Numbered from the stretch's first letter, positions 34,237-43,840 are shown. The stretch is DNA of 64,000 bases from Salinicoccus cyprini (GCF_007713705.1 NZ_VMSJ01000001.1:124001-188000); one strand, 5' to 3'. Program-made: numbers and translations. Notes: a model not told the origin generated them from the letters alone.

Positions 34237-35145
34237 ATGGAATATAAAGTGAAAGTGGAGAATGTCTCGAAAGTCTATAACATCACCAGAAACAAAAAGA
34301 AGCTGTGGAAGATACTTTTTCCATTCCTTGAAGACAGAAGTGAGTATTTCCAGGCATTGAAAGGTGTTTCATTCGATGTAGAGCCCGGAGATTCGGTGGG
34401 CATTGTCGGCTTGAACGGCTCAGGCAAATCGACGTTGTCCAACTTGCTCGGTGGTGTCTCAGAGCCTTCTTCCGGCAGCATCCACGTCAACGGCAGAGCA
34501 TCGCTCATCGCAATTTCCGCGGGCCTTAACAATGAGCTGACGGGAGAGGAGAACATTCGGATGAAGTGTCTGATGCATGGATTGAATGAAAAGGAGATTG
34601 ATGCGGTCTACGACGATATTGTCGCCTTCAGCGAACTGGAGGACTTCATGAACCAGCCGATCAAGTCCTATTCAAGCGGCATGAAATCCCGTCTCGGATT
34701 TGCCATTGCAGTACACACCGATCCGGATGTGCTCATCGTCGACGAGGCGCTTTCTGTAGGGGATGATACATTTGCCAACAAGTGCATCAGGAAGATGGAG
34801 GAATTCCGTAGATCCGGAAAGACGATATTCTTTGTCAGCCACTCCATTCCGCAGATCCAGCAGATGTGCAACAAGGCAGTATGGATCCACTATGGGGAAC
34901 TGCGGGAATATGGTGATGCGGTGCCGGTTGTCGGACTGTATGCAAGATTCATCAGGGGCTACAACGAGAAGCCGAAGCATATCCAGCAAAGGTATAAGAA
35001 AGAAATGATCAGCCGTCAGAAAATTGATCAGTATGCAGAGAAGAATGATGATACGAAACTCGGGCTGCTGAATGCGCTTCTTCTTGGAGCGACTGGCATC
35101 AGTATCGTCGTAGCGGCTTATCTGCAACTTGCAGGGCATCTATAA
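34237..35145 (+). CDS. tagH: Teichoic acid/glycan ABC exporter ATPase TagH (first copy)
   Basis: A 302-residue ATPase. Walker A GLNGSGKST is at about residues 62-70; SLIAISAGLNNELTGEENIR, the signature YSSGMKSRLGFA and Walker B DVLIVDEALSVGD are those of TagH/TarH. After the ATPase domain comes a basic stretch and one C-terminal membrane helix (about residues 277-300), as in Bacillus TagH. It pairs with the TagG at 29.2 kb. AGGAAGTG lies before the ATG. Confidence 0.9.
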   Translation: MEYKVKVENVSKVYNITRNKKKLWKILFPFLEDRSEYFQALKGVSFDVEPGDSVGIVGLNGSGKSTLSNLLGGVSEPSSGSIHVNGRASLIAISAGLNNELTGEENIRMKCLMHGLNEKEIDAVYDDIVAFSELEDFMNQPIKSYSSGMKSRLGFAIAVHTDPDVLIVDEALSVGDDTFANKCIRKMEEFRRSGKTIFFVSHSIPQIQQMCNKAVWIHYGELREYGDAVPVVGLYARFIRGYNEKPKHIQQRYKKEMISRQKIDQYAEKNDDTKLGLLNALLLGATGISIVVAAYLQLAGHL

Positions 35146-35168
35146 ATAACCAGAGCAGGTGAAGTGAC

Positions 35169-35381
35169 ATGACAAACCATCCTGATTATGAAACATTGAA
35201 GGATATATCCTTGAAAAGTTTGAGAAACGAAGCAAGAGTGCTCAATGAGCTGAAGATTGTCGACCAGGAAATGTCTGCGCTGCGCAACGAAAATGCAAGG
35301 CTGAAGCGTGAATTGCGAAAATATAAAACCTTTCTTCCAATCAAGGCAGCACTCAAAGTAAGGAAGATGCTGAAAAAGTAG
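35169..35381 (+). CDS. Small coiled-coil protein with basic tail
   Basis: A 70-residue protein: a coiled coil (LRNEARVLNELKIVDQEMSA ...) followed by a lysine-rich amphipathic end (IKAALKVRKMLKK). Similar tails are often fused to the C-terminus of Gram-positive glycosyltransferases; here the tail is a separate gene. Located between tagH and a large glycosyltransferase gene with 8 bp to the latter. A membrane adaptor is inferred. Confidence 0.6.
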   Translation: MTNHPDYETLKDISLKSLRNEARVLNELKIVDQEMSALRNENARLKRELRKYKTFLPIKAALKVRKMLKK

Positions 35382-35389
35382 GGGATTCC

Positions 35390-37540
35390 ATGACAGAAAT
35401 AAAAATCAGAAAAAGACTGCAGGAGATTGAGCAGCTGGAACGTTACATTCAAACAGGCATCAGGCCTGAAGAAAAACACGAATTCAGCTGCCGTCCTCTT
35501 GATCATGGCATTACAGTCATCGTTCCCATTCATAGGGGAGAAGCGTATATGGAGCAGCTGATCGAGACTCTGGAGGCTCAGACGCTTGATGCGGATCAAT
35601 TCGAAACCATCATCATTTTCAATGGCGATTATGAAAAGAGCGAAGCATTGTTCCACAGTGCGGAAAAGAAGAAGAAATATATTGTGCAATACTCGGAAAA
35701 AGGCGTCTGCCGCGCACGCAATACAGGCATCAATGAGGCGTCATTCCTCTATACTGCCTTCCTGGATGTGGATGATACACTCTCGCCAGATTATCTGGAA
35801 CATTCACTTGAAGCATGCGAGGAGAATACGATTCTGCTCAACCAGTTCCACGAAGTGAAAGGGGGAAAGTCGGATGACGGCAGCAACCACATCAACAAGG
35901 AAAGAGCAGATGCTGATGAGTACCCTGACAACTACTACCAGGTAGTCAAAAATCTATCCATGAACGGAGCAAAGGTCATTCCGACAAAACTGCTGCTGCA
36001 GACCCGTTTCGAAGAGTCTCTGAACAACGGAGAGGACGTCGTCCTCTATATGGCACTGGTATCGGAATTCAAACCCATAGTAAGAATCAATAGGAATGAG
36101 GCCGTCTACCATCGCCATCTTATTGATGGATCACTGAGCCGCAGCAAACCGACGTACCAGTTCAACGTCACCGATAGGGTCAATGTGCTGAGCAGGCTGC
36201 AGAATATCCTGAAAACGGAAGATGACGAAGAGATCAGAACTTTGATCATCGATCGGATGCGTGCACAGGCAGGTTTCATCAACCGTTACCTGAAGAAGAA
36301 CATGGAGGATTATGATAAGGTGCAGCGGGATATCGAAAATCTTTCCGATGAATACTTCCCCTATGATCGTATCAACGAAGATCTTCCAAAGAGGCTTTAT
36401 GTCAGCTACTGCTTCCCGCCCTATGCGGATACAAGCGGCATTGTCCTCGCCAAAAGAATTGCGGGTGACAAAGTGCCATGCGATGTCGTGCACAACAACA
36501 TGTATGATGTAAGGTCGCTCGATCTCAGTCTCACTCGTCTGGCTGAACCTTATATTCATCAGAAGTTTGAAGTCAATGCGACTTCCTCATTCTCGAACAG
36601 AAACCATATTGAGATCTTCATCAAAGCGGCACTCAAAAAACTAAATGCCGGCAAGTATAAGGAGATCTATTCCCGTGCAATGTGGCCGGCATCCCACATG
36701 CTGGCGTTCGAAATCTACAGGCGCAACAGTTCAGTGAGGTGGATTGCCGAGTTCTCCGATCCACTGTTCAGGGATATAAAGAATGACAAAAGGGAGACTG
36801 CGTTCTATTCGAAAAAGGAACTGAAGAAGATCAGAAAACTCATACCCGAGCAGTTTCATGGATATATGGATGACAACCTCTTCAATATGGCCGAGCTTTT
36901 GCCCTTCATACTGGCGGATGAACTGGTTTTTACAAACCACCATCAGATGACCAGCATGCTTGAACGTTTTGATGATGATCTGCAGGCACTCGCAAAGGAA
37001 AAAGCGACGATTTCCAGGCATCCGACACTCAGCAGGGCATATTACAACTATGAAAGGCATCACGTGGAACTCGATGAAAATAAAATCAATCTCGGCTACT
37101 TTGGAAACTTCTATGAAACGAGAGGTGCGGAAGATATCAAGACGATTGCCATGCTGATCAGGAAGGAAGGGATTGATGCTGTCATCCATGTGTTCACAAC
37201 CAATGTAAGACAAGTCCAGAGCGAGCTGTACAGCGGAGTACTGAAAGATGTGATCAATGTGCATCCCTATTTGAAATATTTCGAGTTTCTGAATGTAACG
37301 CAGGACTTTGATTATCTGCTCCTCAATGATGCCCATACGCGAATGTACAAGCCAAGGAATCCATACCTGCCTTCCAAATATGCAGACTACATCGGATCCG
37401 GCTCGAGAATATGGCTGCATTATGAAGCGGGCAGTGTGCTCCATGAAATCAGTCTTGAAGGACATGAAAACATTATAGCGAATCCACTCAATGATGAAGC
37501 GGCCATCCGTGATCATCTCCATAAACTGACGAAAAAATAG
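35390..37540 (+). CDS. Bifunctional glycosyltransferase: GT2 domain plus GT-B-like domain
   Basis: A 716-residue fusion. The N-terminal GT2 domain (about residues 35-250) shows ITVIVPIHRGEAYMEQLI, GVCRARNTGI and the metal motif in FLDVDDTLSPDYLE. From about residue 335 it carries the same GT-B-like module as the protein at 32.1 kb (YCFPPYADTSGIVLAKR, AEFSDPLFRD, YFGNFYETRG, LPSKYADYIGS). Two activities in one chain would suit alternating sugar addition. Last gene of the first operon; a terminator follows at once. Confidence 0.78.
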   Translation: MTEIKIRKRLQEIEQLERYIQTGIRPEEKHEFSCRPLDHGITVIVPIHRGEAYMEQLIETLEAQTLDADQFETIIIFNGDYEKSEALFHSAEKKKKYIVQYSEKGVCRARNTGINEASFLYTAFLDVDDTLSPDYLEHSLEACEENTILLNQFHEVKGGKSDDGSNHINKERADADEYPDNYYQVVKNLSMNGAKVIPTKLLLQTRFEESLNNGEDVVLYMALVSEFKPIVRINRNEAVYHRHLIDGSLSRSKPTYQFNVTDRVNVLSRLQNILKTEDDEEIRTLIIDRMRAQAGFINRYLKKNMEDYDKVQRDIENLSDEYFPYDRINEDLPKRLYVSYCFPPYADTSGIVLAKRIAGDKVPCDVVHNNMYDVRSLDLSLTRLAEPYIHQKFEVNATSSFSNRNHIEIFIKAALKKLNAGKYKEIYSRAMWPASHMLAFEIYRRNSSVRWIAEFSDPLFRDIKNDKRETAFYSKKELKKIRKLIPEQFHGYMDDNLFNMAELLPFILADELVFTNHHQMTSMLERFDDDLQALAKEKATISRHPTLSRAYYNYERHHVELDENKINLGYFGNFYETRGAEDIKTIAMLIRKEGIDAVIHVFTTNVRQVQSELYSGVLKDVINVHPYLKYFEFLNVTQDFDYLLLNDAHTRMYKPRNPYLPSKYADYIGSGSRIWLHYEAGSVLHEISLEGHENIIANPLNDEAAIRDHLHKLTKK

Positions 37541-37566
37541 AGCACCCATCCGGGCGCTCTATTTTA
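37534..37566. terminator. Bidirectional intrinsic terminator
   Basis: AAAATAGAGC ... GCTCTATTTTA with a GC-rich inner stem between the glycan operon and the convergent LRR gene. Confidence 0.82.
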
Positions 37567-38502
37567 TTGACCGTCGAAATCCTTCTCCAGTATGAAGCCA
37601 CTGTATTCCAGCACTTCGATATCCTCGATGCTGTTATCAGCAAGATAGAGTCTCTGGGTAAGGTTCGTATGATTCTGAAGCGGGGCGACTGAAGTGATAT
37701 TGTTTTCGCGCAGATTCACATCCTCCAGTTTAGTAAGCGATTCCAGAGGTGCAATGCTGATGACTGCATTGTTTCTCAAGTTCAGTGCCTGGAGTTCCAT
37801 AAGGTTTCCGAGAGGTTCTATATCCGTGACATCGTTATCCCTCAGATCCAGGGACTCGAGCTCTGCCAGTCCATTGAGGGGAGTGACCTCTTCAATATCA
37901 TTATCACGCAGATCAAGGTGATCCAGTGCCGTCAGTCCGGATAGTGGATGCAGGTCCGCGATTTGATTCTCCCTCAGATTCAAGTGCTCAAGCGACGTCA
38001 GGTCCGACAGGGGCGCAATGGTGACGACCTCATTCCCCTGCAGGTTCAGCTCCGTAAGATTCCCAAGCTCGGCAAGGGGAGCGAGATCTTCAAGACGGTT
38101 GTACTCGAGATTGAGCGTTTCAAGCCGGGAGAGTGCACCAATGCCTTCGATATCCCTGATTTCATTCGTGCCGGCATTGATCTCTGTGAGATGTTCCATC
38201 CCATACAATGCTGAAATGTCATTGATGCTGTTATCGGCAATATCGATGCTTTCCAGGTTGGAAAGTTTTGAGATGCCGTTTAGATCGATGATGTTGTAGC
38301 CTGCAGCGTCAAGATGGGTAAGGCTCTCCAGCTGATTGACGACGATCGCATCTTCATCTGCAAGGTTCAGATTATCGCGTATGGCATCCTCCAGGTTATC
38401 ATCCTGGAAGTGGCTGCCTTCCGGGGCATACATCAGGCTCCCGACCCAGAGCATTACTGCTATCGTACTGAAGATGGAGACAAGCAGAATATTTTTTAAC
38501 AT
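37564..38502 (-). CDS. Secreted or anchored leucine-rich-repeat protein
   Basis: A 312-residue protein. A hydrophobic N-terminal segment (about residues 4-24) is a signal anchor or signal peptide. About eleven 22-residue repeats of the internalin type follow, with the pattern L..L..L.L..N.I.D..PL (for example LEHLNLRENQIADLHPLSGL). There is no LPXTG motif, so the protein stays membrane-anchored or is released. Likely a binding surface for a protein or glycan partner; the partner is unknown. The promoter region faces the VTC gene. Confidence 0.8.
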   Translation of the reverse strand: MLKNILLVSIFSTIAVMLWVGSLMYAPEGSHFQDDNLEDAIRDNLNLADEDAIVVNQLESLTHLDAAGYNIIDLNGISKLSNLESIDIADNSINDISALYGMEHLTEINAGTNEIRDIEGIGALSRLETLNLEYNRLEDLAPLAELGNLTELNLQGNEVVTIAPLSDLTSLEHLNLRENQIADLHPLSGLTALDHLDLRDNDIEEVTPLNGLAELESLDLRDNDVTDIEPLGNLMELQALNLRNNAVISIAPLESLTKLEDVNLRENNITSVAPLQNHTNLTQRLYLADNSIEDIEVLEYSGFILEKDFDGQ

Positions 38503-38623
38503 TTCTCTAACCGTCCTTTAATTATTAATCATTATACTGATTTTGAGTAGATAGACGATATTATTTTCATTTTACAATAATTTTTTAAAATGGTAAAATT
38601 AAAAAAATCTTAAAGGTGATGCT

Positions 38624-39367
38624 ATGGTTCTGGAAGTATTCAATCGAAGAGAAGTAAAATACTTGATACCGTTCGAAACGTACGAAAGTATTGTGCAGGA
38701 AATAATGGACTGGATGCGATACGATAAGTTCGGTACAGATGGCAAGTATAATATCGTCAGTCTCTATTTCGATTCTGCTGACGAAAAAATCTATACGGAA
38801 ACAAGAAACAAGCTGCTGTTCCGTCAGAAGCTGAGGCTCAGAGTCTATGATGAAGCGGATCTGACGAGTACATCGTTTCTTGAGATAAAGCAGAAGTACA
38901 ACAATGTCGTCAATAAAAGAAGGACGGCGCTGCCGCTATTCGAGGCATATGACTATATATACCGTCGCAATGATGTCAGCCATGCGGTCACCAATCCGCA
39001 GATCTACAAGGAAGTGGATTATTTCCGCAACCTCTATGATCTGGATCCGAAAGTGGTGGTAAGCTATGATCGCCATGCTTTCCATGGCATTCACGAAGCC
39101 GACTTGAGGGTGACTTTCGACTATAACCTGAGATGCCGTTCAGATGATCTGAATATTGAAAATGGTCCCCATGGGACACACTTCATCGATAGGAATCTGG
39201 TGGTCATGGAAGTCAAGATGTCTTCAAGCATTCCGTTATGGCTTACAAATATCCTGTCGAAATACGGATTGAAAAAGGAGGGTGTCTCCAAGTTCTGCAC
39301 GAGCATCGATGTGGAAAGTCTGGGGATTGAGCATGCCATCCAGGAAAGCAGGGTGGGTCAGAGATGA
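38624..39367 (+). CDS. VTC domain protein (polyphosphate polymerase-like)
   Basis: A 247-residue protein with the VTC/tunnel-fold pattern: the N-terminal FNRREVKYLIP, then YNIVSLYFDS, a basic RQKLRLRVY, FLEIKQKY and VMEVKMSSS near the end supply the lysine, arginine and glutamate residues of the tunnel. Family members make polyphosphate or bind polyanions. Overlaps the DUF4956 gene by 4 bp; VTC, DUF4956 and CotH genes often travel together. No signal peptide. Confidence 0.82.
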   Translation: MVLEVFNRREVKYLIPFETYESIVQEIMDWMRYDKFGTDGKYNIVSLYFDSADEKIYTETRNKLLFRQKLRLRVYDEADLTSTSFLEIKQKYNNVVNKRRTALPLFEAYDYIYRRNDVSHAVTNPQIYKEVDYFRNLYDLDPKVVVSYDRHAFHGIHEADLRVTFDYNLRCRSDDLNIENGPHGTHFIDRNLVVMEVKMSSSIPLWLTNILSKYGLKKEGVSKFCTSIDVESLGIEHAIQESRVGQR

Positions 39368-40053
39368 GGGAATTCATACAGAACTATCTGGAACTCGGCA
39401 ATGAGACGACGACATTCACAATCGTCGAACTGATGATTGCCATCCTGCTGAGCTTCATTTTGAGCATCATCGTCACACTGGTCTACAAGTGGACCCACCA
39501 TGGTGTCCGGTACTCGCAGTCCTATGTCCAGACAGTCGTCATCATGAGTGTCGTCGTCGCCATCATCATGATCGTCATCGGCAACAATATCGCTGTCGCC
39601 TTCGGCCTTGTCGGTGCTTTTTCCATCATCCGCTTCAGAAGTGCGATGAGTGATCCGAAAGACATCGCCTTCATATTCTTCGGGATGGCCGTCGGAATTT
39701 CTTGCGGCCTCGGATTCTATGTACTCGCAGTACTGTTCACTTTTACGATGAGTGCACTCATCCTGATCATGCATACGGTCAACTACGGCAGCAAGGGAAC
39801 GGACGAAAAGGTGCTCAAGGTCACCGTGCCGGAGAATATGAACTTCGAAGGTGTTTTTGACGATGTGTTCGAGCAGTTCCTCGATCAGGCCCAGCTGGTC
39901 AACATTGAAACGACGAATCTTGGAACGATGTACCTCCTCGAATACAGGGTCCGCACAAAGAAGAATGTTCCCGATAAGGAGCTGATGGATGCCATCAGAG
40001 TAAAGAATGCCAATATGAAGGTGACGTTGAACGTATCGAGTCTGAGTTATTGA
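39364..40053 (+). CDS. DUF4956 membrane protein
   Basis: A 229-residue protein with four predicted transmembrane helices in residues 20-135 (IAILLSFILSIIVTLVY, VVIMSVVVAIIMIVIG and others) and a soluble C-terminal domain. The central AFGLVGAFSIIRFRS segment is typical of the DUF4956 family. Function unknown; the genomic partnership with VTC suggests the pair forms a membrane polyphosphate or polyanion system. Terminator directly behind. Confidence 0.82.
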   Translation: MREFIQNYLELGNETTTFTIVELMIAILLSFILSIIVTLVYKWTHHGVRYSQSYVQTVVIMSVVVAIIMIVIGNNIAVAFGLVGAFSIIRFRSAMSDPKDIAFIFFGMAVGISCGLGFYVLAVLFTFTMSALILIMHTVNYGSKGTDEKVLKVTVPENMNFEGVFDDVFEQFLDQAQLVNIETTNLGTMYLLEYRVRTKKNVPDKELMDAIRVKNANMKVTLNVSSLSY

Positions 40054-40061
40054 TATCTACA

Positions 40062-40100
40062 TAAGGACAGGTTCAGAGATTTCTGAACCTGTCCTTTCTA
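40062..40100. terminator. Bidirectional intrinsic terminator
   Basis: AAGGACAGGTTCAGA ... TCTGAACCTGTCCTT between the convergent DUF4956 and CotH genes. Confidence 0.88.
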
Positions 40101-41831
40101 TTGTGTAAACTCGATCGTATAGCGTGCCGTGCCTTCCAGTGTATCATCGAATACTGCTTTATTGGTGTAGGGGTTGACGGTTGTCTCGATTGCTGTACCA
40201 TCCTTTTGCACCTGCAGGTCATGCAATGCCTCGAAGTCCGAGCCGTTCATGATCCAGTTGCCTCTGCTGAGCCAGCCGGTGTTGTTCCGGTAGTAGAGTG
40301 TCAGCCTGCCTTCTACCGAGCCGTCCTGTGTTTCCAGGATGTAGCTCCGGTTGATGCCTTCGACGTCGTTGTTCTGCTCTATGGTCAGGCGCATCACGGG
40401 ATCACCGGTCACACTTTCCGGTTCAAGATATGCCATGACGAAACCGTCGGCATTCGTCAGATATACGCCTTCATTTTCGGTGATCTGACCCGCTTCAGCG
40501 GAATATTCAGCTGCTGCTTCAGGGGTTTCAAAATGTCTCGGCAGAAATTGATATCGCAGATCGAAGAATTCGGGAACAGTTTCCTTCCTTTCATCATACG
40601 CTGCAGTATTGCCGAAGAAGTTCTGCCCGTGGAGTGTAAATGCATCCGCACTCAATGATGCAGCCATTTCACCGTCCACAATATGCTGATGTTCTGCAAT
40701 CCTTCCATCGATCCAATCATTGGAAAGATGGCCATCCATCAGCTCCAGTATACGTGCTTCAAGTGAGTTTCTGAGCGCATCGGATGCAAGCGTCTTGTGG
40801 ACGAGCAGGTTCTGCCATGTCGGTATGATTGGGTTTTCGTAGCTGAAATAGTCATTTGCAATGCCGCCGACCTGGCCACGGCTGTCAGATCCCATTACAA
40901 GGTCCTTGTCCCACGGAATGAACTGCCATTTTGCATCCGGATCCTGGTGGTCCAGATACATCCAGTAGTCGTTGCCGAATGTGTCGATATCACCAATGAT
41001 GAAATGGACGGCGAGAAAGTCCATGAAGTTCTTCTCATCCACATATTCGAATAGACCGGATTCGAATCCGGTGCCTGCCGGGGTGGAATAGACCCACTCC
41101 TGGAACTGGCCGAGCTTCAGCCAGTTGGGCTCGCCACGGTAGTCATACACCTGCTCCAATACCGCCGCCTTGTCTTCAGCGTGATAATCGAGATTGAATG
41201 CGAAAGTGGAATCGACCGTCGTACCGATTTCACCTTTGTGAGTACGCATCTGGTCTCTGACCAGAGTCCCTTCAGGATCAAGGCCGTGGGCCACAAGAAA
41301 CTCCTCGTCAATGCGTTCCACACTCGTATAGAACCCCTCATAGTTATCGTTGATATAGAGACGGTAATATTCCGCTCGGGGCGCAGGGATATCAAGTCTG
41401 CTGAACATATCAAAGGACAACTGTTCCCGAATCATGGAAGGATCCGTGTACATGGCATTCAAGTTCAGCCGGTCCGAACCATGCAGAAAATCCTGTGGTT
41501 CTGCGAATTCTATGCTTAATGGCTTCTTTTCACGGTTGCGTGTGGAATTTCCGCGGAATCTGACACCTTCCAACTGCAGAACCGTCTCTTCCTCATTTAT
41601 TTTCGCATGGGCAGCGATGGGGACATCGGAATTCGGATCTCTTTCATAAAGGTAGTCGAGATCATCCGCCTCCATGTAGAGCCGCAGCGTACGTACACCA
41701 TCGTCGGGATGATTTTCAGGCTCGAATGCATCTGTAGCAGCCACCGACTGTTCCGGGTCCTCAGCAGGCATATTGCAGCCGGCCAATATCAGTAAGGCAG
41801 AAAGAATGAAAATGCTGGATAACTGTTTCAT
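40098..41831 (-). CDS. CotH family lipoprotein (secreted kinase-like)
   Basis: A 577-residue lipoprotein: the lipobox LILAGC ends at residue 19. The CotH kinase-like core shows RFRGNSTRNREKKPL (about residues 91-105), a segment DRLNLNAMYTD, and the metal and catalytic pair in IIGDIDTFGNDYWMY and FIPWDKDLVMGS. CotH proteins phosphorylate proteins at the cell surface in spore formers; here the organism is not known to sporulate. Convergent with the VTC/DUF4956 pair, a known association. It might modify a surface protein such as the nearby LRR protein. Confidence 0.85.
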   Translation of the reverse strand: MKQLSSIFILSALLILAGCNMPAEDPEQSVAATDAFEPENHPDDGVRTLRLYMEADDLDYLYERDPNSDVPIAAHAKINEEETVLQLEGVRFRGNSTRNREKKPLSIEFAEPQDFLHGSDRLNLNAMYTDPSMIREQLSFDMFSRLDIPAPRAEYYRLYINDNYEGFYTSVERIDEEFLVAHGLDPEGTLVRDQMRTHKGEIGTTVDSTFAFNLDYHAEDKAAVLEQVYDYRGEPNWLKLGQFQEWVYSTPAGTGFESGLFEYVDEKNFMDFLAVHFIIGDIDTFGNDYWMYLDHQDPDAKWQFIPWDKDLVMGSDSRGQVGGIANDYFSYENPIIPTWQNLLVHKTLASDALRNSLEARILELMDGHLSNDWIDGRIAEHQHIVDGEMAASLSADAFTLHGQNFFGNTAAYDERKETVPEFFDLRYQFLPRHFETPEAAAEYSAEAGQITENEGVYLTNADGFVMAYLEPESVTGDPVMRLTIEQNNDVEGINRSYILETQDGSVEGRLTLYYRNNTGWLSRGNWIMNGSDFEALHDLQVQKDGTAIETTVNPYTNKAVFDDTLEGTARYTIEFTQ

Positions 41832-41949
41832 GGAACCCCCTCAAATAATCTTCGGGTCATGGGCACCCGACCGGTATGTACTGGCTTTATATCATTGGCT
41901 ATATTATAAGGGATACTCCGAGGGGAATGTGGTTTTTAATCGAGTTTTA

Positions 41950-41995
41950 ATAAAAAAACTCCAAAGCAATGACTTATAGTCTTTGCTTTGGAGAT
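41950..41995 (-). terminator. Terminator of the thiamine-uptake operon
   Basis: CTCCAAAGCAA ... TTGCTTTGGAG; read on the minus strand it ends in TTTTTTT. It lies just after the acyl-CoA dehydrogenase-like gene. Confidence 0.85.
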
Positions 41996-42012
41996 GCTGA
42001 TTTACTATTGTC

Positions 42013-43095
42013 TTAAAACTGCTGTCCATCCAGTTCCAGAGTACCTGTCGTATCCGTCAGCAGACCATGCTGTGAAGCGGTCAGCAGATCGCGGTAGATG
42101 CGGTTGAGCGGATGGTCCGCCATGATGACGTCCATGCCGAGGTGGCGGTATAGCTTCTGTGCGCCACCGACCGCATGATGCGCGACAATCTTGCTGAGGA
42201 CGGGGATGTCGTCGGAATCCGGACTGATGCCCTGCTGATGCTGTGCCCAGGACGACTCGATTACACTATGAAAGTTTTTCCTGGCTTCAAGGAATGCCGC
42301 TTCACTGTCATCCAGCACCTTCACTGCATGCACGTGTCGTTCCTTTTTCCATGAAGTCTCTTTTTCTTCAATATGCGCTCTTGCGGCATCGAAGAAATGC
42401 CGCGCGATACCAATCGTCGTCGCAGCGATATTCGCTGCTGCAAACGGCTCGAACGGGTAGTGATAGATCGGATTATCGTAATGGAAGTGCGGGTCTGCCA
42501 CATCGAAGCGGTAGTGTGCCGGAACAAGTGCATCTTCGACATGGATGGTATGGCTGCCTGTGGCGCAAAGTCCGAAGGCATTCCAGTCACTTTCCACACG
42601 GACCTGGTCCGGTAGCATCGCAAAGGCACGCAGCAGTCCGTCATCGAAATCATCGGATTCGATCCGGCAGGTGGCGGTGAACAGACTCGCATGATCTGCG
42701 CCGCTTGCGTACGGCCATGCACCATTCACAATATAGCCGTCATCCGTCTTCCTTGCCACACCGAGCGGCCGGTCGCTGCCGGCAATATAGAAGTTCCGCA
42801 CACTGAACAGTTCCTGTACAGCACGGGGATCCATGACTGTTGCAAAGAAGCCGGCCCCGGAGCCGATCTGGACGAGCCAGCCGAAGCTGCCGTCGATGTA
42901 GGCGGTATCTTCGAAGTATCTGATGGCTTCCGGAAAAGGGGTCATCCTGCCGCCGATCGTGTCCGGAACAAACAGCTTGAAGAGTCGATGCTCATAGATC
43001 AGATCGAGTACCGTCTGATCAAGCTTTCCATTCTGTTCCATGTCGGAAGCGTACTTCCGGACGGTTTCAGTCATCTGTTGATCAATCATTCTCAT
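42013..43095 (-). CDS. Acyl-CoA dehydrogenase-like flavoprotein in the thiamine operon
   Basis: A 360-residue protein of the acyl-CoA dehydrogenase/flavin monooxygenase fold. Visible parts are an N-terminal helical domain (RKYASDMEQ ... LFKLFVPDTIGGRM), a central strand domain (VNGAWPYASGADHASLF) and a helical C-terminal domain with HHAVGGAQKLYRHLG. The closest look is to two-component monooxygenases rather than true acyl-CoA enzymes. Its start overlaps the ATPase gene, so it belongs to the TPP-controlled uptake operon. It may process the imported thiamine precursor. An ATG at 43089 is an equally good start. Confidence 0.72.
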   Translation of the reverse strand: MRMIDQQMTETVRKYASDMEQNGKLDQTVLDLIYEHRLFKLFVPDTIGGRMTPFPEAIRYFEDTAYIDGSFGWLVQIGSGAGFFATVMDPRAVQELFSVRNFYIAGSDRPLGVARKTDDGYIVNGAWPYASGADHASLFTATCRIESDDFDDGLLRAFAMLPDQVRVESDWNAFGLCATGSHTIHVEDALVPAHYRFDVADPHFHYDNPIYHYPFEPFAAANIAATTIGIARHFFDAARAHIEEKETSWKKERHVHAVKVLDDSEAAFLEARKNFHSVIESSWAQHQQGISPDSDDIPVLSKIVAHHAVGGAQKLYRHLGMDVIMADHPLNRIYRDLLTASQHGLLTDTTGTLELDGQQF

Positions 43096-43840
43096 TTCCC
43101 ACTTTCAGCATCTGATAGATTTCCCGCTTGAGCTGGTTGAATGTATCTTCAAGTGTGATGTCATGGTGGCGGGGTCTTGCAAAGGGCACTTCGATCTCCC
43201 TTGCAATACGTGCCGGCTTGTCTGACAGGATGAGGATCCGGTCGGACATGTAGAGTGCCTCCTCGATGCTGTGGGTGATGAAGAGCACGGAACGCCGGTC
43301 CATCTCCCAGATTCTGAGCAGCCAGTCCTGCATATCAAGACGGGTCAGCTCATCCAGGGCACCAAAGGGCTCATCGAGCAGCATCAGTGGCTGGGGACTC
43401 AGCAGGGAACGGATGAAGGCGACACGCTGGCGCATGCCGCCGGACAGCACATCCGGGTACGATGATGCATACCCGCCGAGTCCGGCACGCTCGAGCCATT
43501 CCCGGGCAGCCGTCTTATCCACCTTGCCGGTGATCTCCTGTACCAGCACTACATTATCCTCGATCGTCCGCCATGGCAGCAGGGAGTCCTGCTGGGGCAG
43601 ATAGCTGATATGCCCACGCTGTCCGTTGACGCGTTCGCCTTCGATCAGGATATCGCCTGCATCCGGTCTGAACAGACCGCCGATCAGGTTGAAGATCGTA
43701 CTTTTGCCGCTGCCGGACGGACCAAGCAATGTGACGAACTCACCTTCAGCGACATGGAGTGACAGATCGTCCAGTACATGCACTCTGTTCTGTCCATCAA
43801 ATGTATGGGTCAGGCCGTCTATCTCCAGTTTATTCACCAT
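43082..43840 (-). CDS. ABC transporter ATPase for thiamine precursor (ThiZ-like)
   Basis: A 252-residue ATPase of the nitrate/sulfonate/taurine class. Walker A GPSGSGKST is at about residues 39-47, the Q-loop at LPQQDSLLPW, the signature VLSGGMRQRVA and Walker B LMLLDEPFGALD. The start overlaps the permease stop by 11 bp. With the permease and the NMT1-type lipoprotein it forms a ThiXYZ-like importer for hydroxymethylpyrimidine compounds, supported by the TPP riboswitch upstream. Confidence 0.87.
   Translation of the reverse strand: MVNKLEIDGLTHTFDGQNRVHVLDDLSLHVAEGEFVTLLGPSGSGKSTIFNLIGGLFRPDAGDILIEGERVNGQRGHISYLPQQDSLLPWRTIEDNVVLVQEITGKVDKTAAREWLERAGLGGYASSYPDVLSGGMRQRVAFIRSLLSPQPLMLLDEPFGALDELTRLDMQDWLLRIWEMDRRSVLFITHSIEEALYMSDRILILSDKPARIAREIEVPFARPRHHDITLEDTFNQLKREIYQMLKVGNEND

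Noticed and set aside
40098-41831. Evidence for sporulation from CotH and CotF-like genes
   Set aside because: No true sporulation gene is in the window, and both families occur in non-sporulating bacteria.
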